Part shown: piece by piece, positions 22,146 to 31,016 of the stretch
Layout: every line of letters begins with the position of its first letter
How positions within the stretch are numbered: the first letter of the stretch is position 1
Assembly: GCA_029268205.1 (NCBI GenBank)
Contig: JAJUGK010000003.1
Span: forward strand, 1 to 43,329
Direction: 5' to 3'
Source of the DNA: Nocardioidaceae bacterium
GTDB taxonomy: Bacteria > Actinomycetota > Actinomycetes > Propionibacteriales > Nocardioidaceae
Length of the DNA stretch: 43,329 bases
Notes under the pieces: generated by a model
Seen by the model: only the letters and a program-made list of their open reading frames with translations
The model's database searches: none
What the model was told of the DNA's origin: nothing
Made by a program: the position numbers and the translations under genes

Positions 22146-22604
22146 ATGGCGCAGAACGTTCCTACGCGGGTGGAGATCGACGGCGGCGTGCTGGTCGGCG
22201 ACGACGGATCGGCGATGGCGGGCGCAGCGCTGCGCTACGCGATCGAGGAGGCCGTGCGGCGGGGCACCGCCCTGCACGTGGTCCGGGCGTTCTCGATCAC
22301 GAGCGCCGAGCGACCCGCTGACGCCAAGCCGGGCTACGCGCCCTCGCTCGCGGAGCTCGCCGCGGCGACCAGGACGGTCACCGAGGAGCGGGTCCAACGC
22401 GCCCTGGGTGAGACGGACGTCGCCGTCGAGGTGCACGTCCCGTACGGCCCGGCCGCCCAGTGCCTCATCGACGCCTCGACCCACGCCGACGTCGTGGTCG
22501 TCGGCGCCCGCGGCAGGGGTGGGTTCGCCAGCCTGGTGCTCGGCTCCGTCGCCGACCAGGTGATCCGGCACGCGAAGGCGCCGGTCGTGGTCGTGCGCTC
22601 CTGA
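22146..22604 (+). CDS. Universal stress protein family
   Basis: The 152-aa UspA-fold protein has the N-terminal strand GGVLVGDDGSAMAGAALRYA and the C-terminal ATP-binding motif VVGARGRGGFASLVLGSVAD (G-2x-G-9x-G(S/T)). I chose the ATG at 22146 because CACGAT ends 6 nt before it, fitting a leaderless transcript; a GTG at 22140 is in frame. Its TGA abuts the stop of the convergent SDR gene (TGATCA), leaving no space for a terminator. Confidence 0.9.
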   Translation: MAQNVPTRVEIDGGVLVGDDGSAMAGAALRYAIEEAVRRGTALHVVRAFSITSAERPADAKPGYAPSLAELAAATRTVTEERVQRALGETDVAVEVHVPYGPAAQCLIDASTHADVVVVGARGRGGFASLVLGSVADQVIRHAKAPVVVVRS

Positions 22605-23405
22605 TCAGGCGATCGTCATCCCGCCGTCGACCGCGAGGGTCTGTCCGGTGATGTAGCCGGCCGCGTCGCTGGCGAGGAACACCGCGGTCGCCGCGAGCTC
22701 GCGCGGGTCGCCCTTGCGGCCGGCGGGGATCCGGCCGGCCTGCGACTCCAGGTAGCCGGGCGGGTACTGCTCGGTCATCTCCGAGGTGAAGAAGCCGGGC
22801 GCGATGGCGTTGACCCGGATGCCCTTGCGGCCGGTCCACTGCTGGGCGAGATCGCGGGTGAGTCCGATCACCGCCGCCTTCGACGCGCTGTAGGCGGCCT
22901 GGGGGAGACCGGCCGTGGTCAGGCCGAGGACCGAGGAGATGTTGATGATGCTGCTCCCGGGCTGCATCACCCGGCCGCACGCCTGGGCCATCCAGTAGGA
23001 GCCGTTGAGGTTGATGTCGATCACCTCGCGGAACTGCTCCGGGGTCTCCCGGGTGGCCGGCACCGCGGTCCCGATCCCGGCGTTGTTGACCAGCACGTCG
23101 ACGCGGCCCAGCTGCCCGACCGCGGCGTCGACGAGCGCCTGGCAGTCCTCCGGAGAGGCGACGTCGGTGGCGACGCAGACCGCACGGCGACCGTGCTTCT
23201 CCACCAGGGCCGCGGTGTCGGCGAGCCGCTCGACGCGACGCGCGCCGAGCACGACGTCGGCGCCCGCCTCGGCGAAGACCTCCGCGAACACCACCCCGAG
23301 ACCGGAGGAGGCACCGGTGATCACCGCGACCCGGCCGTCGAGCCGGTAGAGGTCGGAGACGGGGCGGGTGACGGGCTGCTGGGTGGTCGGCGTGGGGTCG
23401 GACAT
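22605..23405 (-). CDS. SDR family oxidoreductase
   Basis: The 266-aa classical short-chain dehydrogenase has TGASSGLG (NADP/NAD binding), NNAGIG, the catalytic Ser in INISSVLG, YSASKAA and a C-terminal GQTLAVDGGMTIA typical of FabG-like enzymes. The start is the ATG at 23405, behind the strong site GAGGAG. Its length and motifs resemble glucose/gluconate 5-dehydrogenases and FabG-like reductases, so the substrate cannot be fixed. It follows galE on the same strand with a 47-bp G-rich gap. Confidence 0.9.
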   Translation of the reverse strand: MSDPTPTTQQPVTRPVSDLYRLDGRVAVITGASSGLGVVFAEVFAEAGADVVLGARRVERLADTAALVEKHGRRAVCVATDVASPEDCQALVDAAVGQLGRVDVLVNNAGIGTAVPATRETPEQFREVIDINLNGSYWMAQACGRVMQPGSSIINISSVLGLTTAGLPQAAYSASKAAVIGLTRDLAQQWTGRKGIRVNAIAPGFFTSEMTEQYPPGYLESQAGRIPAGRKGDPRELAATAVFLASDAAGYITGQTLAVDGGMTIA

Positions 23406-23418
23406 ATCGCTCCTCGGC

Positions 23419-23452
23419 GGGTGGGGTCGGGTCGGGTCGGGACGGGGACGGG
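23419..23452 (+). other. Potential G-quadruplex between galE and the SDR gene
   Basis: Seven runs of three or four G's are separated by one or two bases (GGGTGGGGTCGGGTCGGG then GGGACGGGGACGGG-type). It lies entirely in the 47-bp gap between galE and the SDR gene, on the strand that is template for these leftward genes. Confidence 0.6.
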
Positions 23453-24421
23453 TCAGCGCTCGGCGGCCCGGCGGGCGGCCCAGGCGCTGGCGACCATCGC
23501 GTGCAGATCGTGCCGCATCCGCCACTCCAGGTCGCGCGCGGCGCTCTCGCCCGTGGCGACGATCTGGGCCGGGTCGCCCGGGCGGCGATCGGCCAGCTCG
23601 GGGGTGAAGTCGATGCCGGTGACCTCGGCGACGGTGTCCATGATCTGGCGGACCGAGCTGCCGGTGCCGCTGCCGAGGTTGTAGACGGCTTGCAGGTCGT
23701 CGCCCTCGGCGAGCCGGCGAGCGGCGACCACATGGGCATCGGCCAGGTCGGCGACGTGGATGTAGTCACGCACGCAGGTGCCGTCGGGGGTGGGGTAGTC
23801 GGTGCCGTAGATGCGCGGGGTCCGGCCGGCGACGAGCGCGTCGAAGACCAGCGGGAACAGGTTGTGCGGGCTGGTGTCGTAGAGCGACTCCGAGCCGGAC
23901 CCGACCACGTTGAAGTAGCGCAGCGAGGTGTGGCGCAGACCGGTGGCGCGGGCCTGGTCGCGGATGAGCCACTCGCCGATCAGCTTCGACTCGCCGTACG
24001 GCGACTCCGGGCTGGTGGGGGTCTCCTCGGTCACCACGTCGACGTCGGGGGTGCCGAAGACCGCGGCGCTGGAGGAGAACACGAGATTGCCGACGTCGGC
24101 GTCGGCCATCGCCTGCAGCAACCTCAGGGTGCCGGTGACGTTCTGCTCGTAGGTGTGCAGCGGCCGGTCGACGGAGACCCCGGCGTATTTGAACCCCGCG
24201 ACGTGGACGACGCCGGCGATCCGGTGCTCGGCGAAGACCCGGGCCAGCAGCTCCCCGTCGAGGATGGATCCCTCGACGAACGGCACCTCGTCCGACACGA
24301 AGTGCCGGTGGCCGCTGGAGAGGTCGTCGAGCACGACGGTGGGGATGCCGACGCGGGCGAACGAGTCGACGATGTGGGCGCCGATGTAGCCGGCGCCGCC
24401 GGTCACGAGCCAGGAGTCCAT
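23453..24421 (-). CDS. galE: UDP-glucose 4-epimerase
   Basis: The 322-aa extended-SDR enzyme interconverts UDP-glucose and UDP-galactose. It has the NAD-binding motif VTGGAGYIGAHIVDSF, VVHVAGFKYAGVSVDRP, SSSAAVFG, the catalytic Tyr-x-x-x-Lys in YGESK, and the substrate-binding FNVVGSG. Length is normal for GalE. A TAGGGT hexamer ends 6 nt before the ATG on this strand, so the transcript is probably leaderless. It is divergent from the leuS leader. Related GDP/UDP-sugar epimerases are a less likely alternative. Confidence 0.92.
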   Translation of the reverse strand: MDSWLVTGGAGYIGAHIVDSFARVGIPTVVLDDLSSGHRHFVSDEVPFVEGSILDGELLARVFAEHRIAGVVHVAGFKYAGVSVDRPLHTYEQNVTGTLRLLQAMADADVGNLVFSSSAAVFGTPDVDVVTEETPTSPESPYGESKLIGEWLIRDQARATGLRHTSLRYFNVVGSGSESLYDTSPHNLFPLVFDALVAGRTPRIYGTDYPTPDGTCVRDYIHVADLADAHVVAARRLAEGDDLQAVYNLGSGTGSSVRQIMDTVAEVTGIDFTPELADRRPGDPAQIVATGESAARDLEWRMRHDLHAMVASAWAARRAAER

Positions 24422-24475
24422 GCGCCGACCCTAGACGCAGCCGGGCGGCGTGCGTCGGCTGCCGCCAAGGGCGAG

Positions 24476-24481
24476 TACGAT
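24476..24481 (+). promoter_or_regulatory. -10 element of the leuS leader transcript
   Basis: TACGAT fits the actinobacterial TANNNT consensus and ends 6 nt before the leader-peptide ATG at 24488, placing the predicted transcription start at that ATG. No convincing -35 is seen. Confidence 0.55.
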
Positions 24482-24487
24482 GGAGTC

Positions 24488-24526
24488 ATGAGGACACGGT
24501 CCCTGCTCCTTCGACAGCCGCGCTGA
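24488..24526 (+). CDS. leuS leader peptide (12 aa, Leu-Leu-Leu)
   Basis: The ORF reads [12 protein letters not shown] and stops at TGA 24524-24526. Three consecutive leucine codons (CTG, CTC, CTT; 24503-24511) lie 25 nt before a hairpin-plus-T-run and about 120 nt before leuS. CTT is a rare codon in this GC-rich genome, which would increase sensitivity to low charged tRNA-Leu. This is the layout of a ribosome-mediated attenuator leader. Confidence 0.7.
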   Translation: MRTRSLLLRQPR

Positions 24527-24574
24527 CGGCCCACGGGCACCAGCGCGGCCACCCCTCCGTGCGAGGGGTTTTTT
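24517..24574 (+). terminator. leuS attenuator: pause hairpin and intrinsic terminator
   Basis: GCCGCGCTG (24517-24525) pairs with CAGCGCGGC (24541-24549) across a 15-nt loop. Directly after comes ACCCCTC (24551-24557), loop CGTGC, GAGGGGT (24563-24569) and six T's (24569-24574), a full intrinsic terminator. A short alternative pairing, CACGGG (24532-24537) with TCCGTG (24556-24561), would disrupt the terminator and is exposed if a ribosome stalls on the Leu codons. The pairing scheme is my inference; the terminator itself is clear. Confidence 0.7.
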
Positions 24575-24632
24575 CATGTCCGGGGCGGGCCCCGCGGGCC
24601 CGGGAGCAGGAATCAGCAGACGAGGAGCAGTC

Positions 24633-27155
<2,523 letters not shown>

Positions 27156-27171
27156 GTCCCACGCGTCACAG

Positions 27172-27195
27172 AAATCGCCACATATGTGGTGATTT
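27172..27195. repeat. Palindromic repeat copy 1 downstream of leuS
   Basis: AAATCGCCACATATGTGGTGATTT is a near-perfect palindrome (one G/T mismatch pair), followed by a short T-run (TTTT). The inner 18 bp from 27175 to 27192 recur exactly at 27237-27254. It may act as a terminator for leuS. Confidence 0.7.
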
Positions 27196-27233
27196 TCCCG
27201 CGACACGCCGCAGAAATCGTGTCGGAAGTGCCA

Positions 27234-27257
27234 AAGTCGCCACATATGTGGTGACTT
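27234..27257. repeat. Palindromic repeat copy 2
   Basis: AAGTCGCCACATATGTGGTGACTT shares the 18-bp core with copy 1, 62 bp away, and its changed outer bases keep the pairing (AAGTC/GACTT instead of AAATC/GATTT). GCC/GGC at 27230-27232 and 27259-27261 extend the stem. It lies 12 bp before the end of the convergent serine hydrolase gene and may be its terminator. Confidence 0.7.
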
Positions 27258-27268
27258 CGGCGCCGGCC

Positions 27269-28393
27269 TCACACCAGCGGGGTGCGGGCGTGGTCGAGGG
27301 TCTCGCGGGCGAGCCGCCAGGCCGACCAGACACCGTCCTCGAGGTTGGAGACCAGGGCGACGGTGAGGTCGGCCTCGGGGAGGTGCTCGACGACGGCGGA
27401 GGCTCCGGCGTTGATGCCGTCCTTCGACCAGGACGCGACCGAGCCGTCGGTCCGGACGGCCACCTCGGTGCCGTAGCCGATCCAGATCGAGCCGTTCGCG
27501 GGGTCCTCGCGCTCGAAGTGCCGGACCTGCGGAGCGCAGAGGGCGGCACTGAGCTCGGGGCCGAGCAACTCGTGGTCGCGGATCGCCTCGGCGAAGCGCA
27601 CGAGGTCCGCGGCCGTGCAGTGCGCACCCCCGTCGGGGGAGCCGATCGGCGGGTAGGAGTAGATGTTCTGCCGCCATCCGGTGATCGCCCCACTGCCGTC
27701 GGGGATCGGGTCCCAGCCCTCCGCCACCGGCCCGCCCGGTGCGGTCTCGCGCATGTGGAAGAACCCGGCCGTCTCCATGCCGGCCCGGGCGAACACGTGC
27801 TCGCGGATGTGATCGCGGTACGGCGACCCGGTGAGCTCCTCGACGACCAGACCGGCCAGCACGAAGCCGACGTTGCAGTAGCGCACGTCGGTGCCCGGCG
27901 GCACCCGCGGCGGCTTGTGGGCGAAGCCCGGGAAGAAGCCGCGGGTGGTGGTGACCGCGTAGTTCGGCCGGTCGACGAACAGCGCCTCGTAGCTCTCCCC
28001 GGCCTCCTCGTCGGCGTCGTCGGCGATCCCACTGGTGTGGGTGAGCAGGTGGCGTACGGTCACGTCGTCGCGCACCGTCGTGTCCGACAGGTCCACCAGC
28101 CCGGTGAGCGGTGCGTCCAGGTCGAGCCGGCCGGCCTCCACGAGCTGCAGCACGGCCACGCTGGTGAAGAGCTTCGTCACCGACGCGACGTCGAAGCGGG
28201 TGTCGACCGTGACCGGGATGCCCCACCGGCGGGTCGCGACGCCGTACGCCGCGTGCAGCAGGTCCCGCTCCCCGTGGCGGACCAGGGCGACCCCGGAGAA
28301 CCGGTCCCGCTCGTTGAGGTCGGTCAGGTGGTCGTCGAGCGCGGCGACGAAGCGGGCGATCCGGGCATCGGGGGCGTTCGGGGACTCGGGCAC
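27269..28393 (-). CDS. Serine hydrolase (beta-lactamase / class C family)
   Basis: The 374-aa protein has the Ser-x-x-Lys nucleophile motif in VASVTKLFT (about residue 70), followed by LLTHTSGI, and a Tyr-x-Asn motif (RYCNVGF). The third motif of class C beta-lactamases (KTG) or its usual HxG form is not recognisable; SKDGINAG occupies that region. There is no signal peptide or membrane anchor, so it is probably a cytoplasmic esterase or peptidase rather than a secreted beta-lactamase. The GTG start is supported by TAGGCT ending 6 nt upstream; that hexamer begins with the TAG stop of the preceding gene. Confidence 0.88.
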   Translation of the reverse strand: MPESPNAPDARIARFVAALDDHLTDLNERDRFSGVALVRHGERDLLHAAYGVATRRWGIPVTVDTRFDVASVTKLFTSVAVLQLVEAGRLDLDAPLTGLVDLSDTTVRDDVTVRHLLTHTSGIADDADEEAGESYEALFVDRPNYAVTTTRGFFPGFAHKPPRVPPGTDVRYCNVGFVLAGLVVEELTGSPYRDHIREHVFARAGMETAGFFHMRETAPGGPVAEGWDPIPDGSGAITGWRQNIYSYPPIGSPDGGAHCTAADLVRFAEAIRDHELLGPELSAALCAPQVRHFEREDPANGSIWIGYGTEVAVRTDGSVASWSKDGINAGASAVVEHLPEADLTVALVSNLEDGVWSAWRLARETLDHARTPLV

Positions 28394-28402
28394 CGCGCGA
28401 GC

Positions 28403-29095
28403 CTAGAGCGCGGCGACGGCCTCCGTCACCGGGGTTTCCCCGCCGATGAGCTCGACGACGCGACCCGCGGACGACGGGGTCTCGAGCACCGCGTGCAGGA
28501 CGTGGGCGACGTCGGCGCGCGGCACCTCGCCGTACCCGGTGCTCGCCCCGAGCCGGACCCTGCCGGTGCCGGGGTCGTCGGTGAGGGCGCCGGGGCGGAC
28601 GATGGTCCAGTCGAGGTCGCGGCGCTGCAGGTCCGCGTCGGCGGCCGCCTTGGCACGCAGGTAGATCTGGAAGACCTCGTCGCTGGTCGGGTCGGCCCGG
28701 TCGGTGCCCATGGCCGAGACCATCACGTAGCGCCGGACGCCCGCGAGCTCGGCGGCGTCGGCGAGCAGGATCGCGGCGCCCTTGTCGACGGTCTCCTTGC
28801 GGGCGGCCCCGCTGTTGGGCCCGCCGCCGGCGGCGAACACCACGGCGTCGGCGCCGCGGACGGCGGCGGCGAGCTCCTCGGCGGAGGTGTCCTCGAGATC
28901 GAGCACGATCGATTCAGCACCCGCGGCCGCGAGGTCCTGGGCATGGTCGGGGTTGCGGATGATGCCGCGCACCCGGTGACCGGCGTCGGTCAGGCGCCGC
29001 TCGAGGAGCAGGGCGATCTGGCCGTGGCCGCCGGCGATCACCACGTCGAGGCCTTCGCCTGTGGGAACCGTGCGGTCTGCGGGGGTGGAGGTCAT
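28403..29095 (-). CDS. NAD(P)H-binding protein (atypical SDR, NmrA-like)
   Basis: The 230-aa Rossmann protein has the glycine motif VVIAGGHGQIALLLERRL, VFAAGGGPNSG, YVMVSAMGTD and a C-terminal LIGGETPVTEAV. It resembles atypical SDR proteins that sense or use NAD(P)H without a classical Tyr-x-x-x-Lys catalytic pair. I chose the ATG at 29095 because a TAGCGT hexamer ends 7 nt before it; an in-frame ATG six codons upstream (29113) is less likely. The gene leads into the serine hydrolase gene with only a 9-nt gap. Confidence 0.87.
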   Translation of the reverse strand: MTSTPADRTVPTGEGLDVVIAGGHGQIALLLERRLTDAGHRVRGIIRNPDHAQDLAAAGAESIVLDLEDTSAEELAAAVRGADAVVFAAGGGPNSGAARKETVDKGAAILLADAAELAGVRRYVMVSAMGTDRADPTSDEVFQIYLRAKAAADADLQRRDLDWTIVRPGALTDDPGTGRVRLGASTGYGEVPRADVAHVLHAVLETPSSAGRVVELIGGETPVTEAVAAL

Positions 29096-29153
29096 GGCAC
29101 CCACGCTACGCACGGGGCAAGGCGAAGCATCCCGGCCGGACTACTCTCCTCCC

Positions 29154-30014
29154 ATGCGCCGGATCGCTCTGGTCACCGACAGCTCCGCGTCCCTGCCGCC
29201 GGCGGTGACGTCCGCTCGCGGGATCAGTGTCGTCCCGCTGCAGGTGATCGTGAGTGGGACGGCGTACGACGAGGGCGACGGCCTGGGCCCCGAGGAGCTC
29301 GCCGACGCGCTGCGCGAGTGGCGACCGGTCAGCACCTCGCGTCCCGCGCCGGAGCGCTTCGGGCGGGTCTACCGGGACCTCGCCGAGGACGGCGTCGAGG
29401 AGATCGTCTCCATCCACCTCTCCGCCGAGGTCAGCGGCACGTTCGAGTCCGCGCAGCTGGCGGCGAAGGACGCGCCGGTCCCGGTGACCTGCCTCGACTC
29501 GCGGCAGGTCGGTATCGGCACCGGTTTCCTCGTCCTCGGCGCCGCCGACCTGCTCGAGGCCGGAGCGGACGTGCCGACCGTCGTGGACGCGGTCGAGCGG
29601 CGTGCCGAGCACGTGACCTCGCTGTTCTATGTCGACACCCTCGAGCACCTGCGCCGTGGTGGACGCGTCGGGGCGGCGGCCGCCTTCCTCGGCTCCGCGT
29701 TGGCGGTGAAGCCGATCCTGCGGATCGATGAGGGCCGGATCGGGCCGTACGAGAAGGTCCGCACCGCCACGCGCGCGCTCGGACGCCTCGAGGAGCTGGC
29801 GCTGGAGTCCGCCCGGGCGGCGGAGGGGCCGGTCGACCTGGCCGTGTGCCACCTGGCCAGCCCGGAGCGCGCCGAGGCCCTGGCCGCGAAGCTCACCGAC
29901 CAGCTCGCCGAGCAGTTGACCGGGCGGGAGGTCGTCGTGGGCGAGATCGGTGCGGCGCTGGGCGCTCACGTCGGGCCCGGCATGGTCGCGGTCGTGGTCG
30001 CACCCCGCGACTGA
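29154..30014 (+). CDS. DegV family protein
   Basis: The 286-aa protein matches the DegV/EDD fold: RIALVTDSSASLPP near the start, PVSTSRPAPERF, HLSAEVSGTFESAQLAA, the TLEHLRRGGR motif and LAVKPILRIDEGRIGPYEKVRT. DegV proteins bind fatty acids, and in some Firmicutes (FakB) present them to the FakA kinase. No FakA is visible here. A TACTCT hexamer ends 6 nt before the ATG at 29154, supporting a leaderless start. It is divergent from the NAD(P)H-binding gene and followed by comEA. Confidence 0.93.
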   Translation: MRRIALVTDSSASLPPAVTSARGISVVPLQVIVSGTAYDEGDGLGPEELADALREWRPVSTSRPAPERFGRVYRDLAEDGVEEIVSIHLSAEVSGTFESAQLAAKDAPVPVTCLDSRQVGIGTGFLVLGAADLLEAGADVPTVVDAVERRAEHVTSLFYVDTLEHLRRGGRVGAAAAFLGSALAVKPILRIDEGRIGPYEKVRTATRALGRLEELALESARAAEGPVDLAVCHLASPERAEALAAKLTDQLAEQLTGREVVVGEIGAALGAHVGPGMVAVVVAPRD

Positions 30015-30018
30015 CCCG

Positions 30019-30045
30019 GCGGCCCCTCCCCGGGTCCGGGGCCGC
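30019..30045 (+). terminator. Hairpin after the degV gene
   Basis: GCGGCCCC (30019-30026) pairs with GGGGCCGC (30038-30045) across an 11-nt GC-rich loop, 5 nt after the DegV stop. No T-tract. Confidence 0.55.
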
Positions 30046-30137
30046 TGGTCGTCCCCAGGGCCGTCCCGGTCGCCCGGGGTCCCCAGCCGGGCGGAGGGTG
30101 ACCCGCCGGGACCGGTGGGCTCCCTACGGTGCGGCGC

Positions 30138-31013
30138 ATGCGTGCGCGACGACCCGGGGACGACGAGCTGAGTGAGGTGGCGCGACGGCGCCTGGCCCTG
30201 ATCGGCCGGGAGCTCGACCTGCTCGGCACCGACGACGAGGCACCCTCCGAGCCGGGGTCGGAGCCGCCGCTGCGTCCGGGTGCGGAAGTGCTCGCGACCG
30301 GCCGGCACCGGGCCCGGGGCTGGCTGCCGGACACATTGCGCGGACGGGTCGCGCTCGCCCCGCAGCATCTCGCCCTGCTCGCCGTGGTGGTCGCGCTCGC
30401 ACTGGCGGTCACCACCTGGTGGGTGGTGCGTGCGGCCGGCGACGATGCAACCGCGGAGGCGTGGGCCGCACCAGCCCCGGACGCCTCCTCGCCGGACCTG
30501 GTCGAGGACACCGGGGCGACCGCCGACGAGGACGCCGAGGACGCCGAGGACGCCGACGACGCCGACGACGCCGACGGCACCGTCGTGGTGCATGTCGCGG
30601 GCCGGGTGCGCAGCCCGGGCATCGTCACGCTGCCGCTCGGAGCACGGGTGGCCGACGCGATCACCGCCGCGGGTGGCGCCCGGCCGCGCGTCGACCTGAG
30701 CTCGGTCAACCTCGCCCGCGTCCTGCTCGACGGCGAGCAGGTGCTCGTCGGTGCCGCCGCGGCGACGCCGCCCGCAGCCGCGGGGCCCGCGACCCCCGGC
30801 GCCCCCGGCGCGACCGGCCCCGGCTCGGTCAACCTCAACACCGCGACCGCCGCGGAGCTGGAGACCCTCAACGGCGTCGGGCCGGTGACTGCGCAGGCGA
30901 TCGTGGCGTGGCGCGAGGAGCACGGCCGGTTCACGGCCGTGGAGGAGCTGCTGGAGGTCTCGGGCATCGGGGAGAAGACCCTGGCCCAGCTGGCGCCGCA
31001 CGTGACCCTCTGA
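30138..31013 (+). CDS. comEA: ComEA family helix-hairpin-helix DNA-binding protein
   Basis: The 291-aa protein has a basic cytoplasmic head, one membrane helix (about 80-98, LALLAVVVALALAVTTWWVV), an acidic Asp/Ala/Glu linker (about 125-150), an SLBB domain (VVVHVAGRVRSPGIVTLPLG) and two C-terminal HhH motifs (SVNLNTATAAELETLNGVG and LLEVSGIGEKTLAQL). In competent bacteria ComEA binds incoming DNA outside the membrane. TACGGT at 30125-30130 ends 7 nt before the ATG at 30138. comEC follows after 3 nt. Whether the strain takes up DNA is not shown by these genes alone. Confidence 0.93.
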   Translation: MRARRPGDDELSEVARRRLALIGRELDLLGTDDEAPSEPGSEPPLRPGAEVLATGRHRARGWLPDTLRGRVALAPQHLALLAVVVALALAVTTWWVVRAAGDDATAEAWAAPAPDASSPDLVEDTGATADEDAEDAEDADDADDADGTVVVHVAGRVRSPGIVTLPLGARVADAITAAGGARPRVDLSSVNLARVLLDGEQVLVGAAAATPPAAAGPATPGAPGATGPGSVNLNTATAAELETLNGVGPVTAQAIVAWREEHGRFTAVEELLEVSGIGEKTLAQLAPHVTL

Positions 31014-31016
31014 GCC

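Noticed and set aside
24422-24632. T-box or other riboswitch as the control of leuS
   Set aside because: No T-box motif is present; the short ORF with Leu codons and the adjacent terminator explain the region better.
30528-30582. GACGCCGAG/GACGCCGAC repeats as a regulatory repeat
   Set aside because: In-frame acidic linker of ComEA; length variation is expected for a disordered region.
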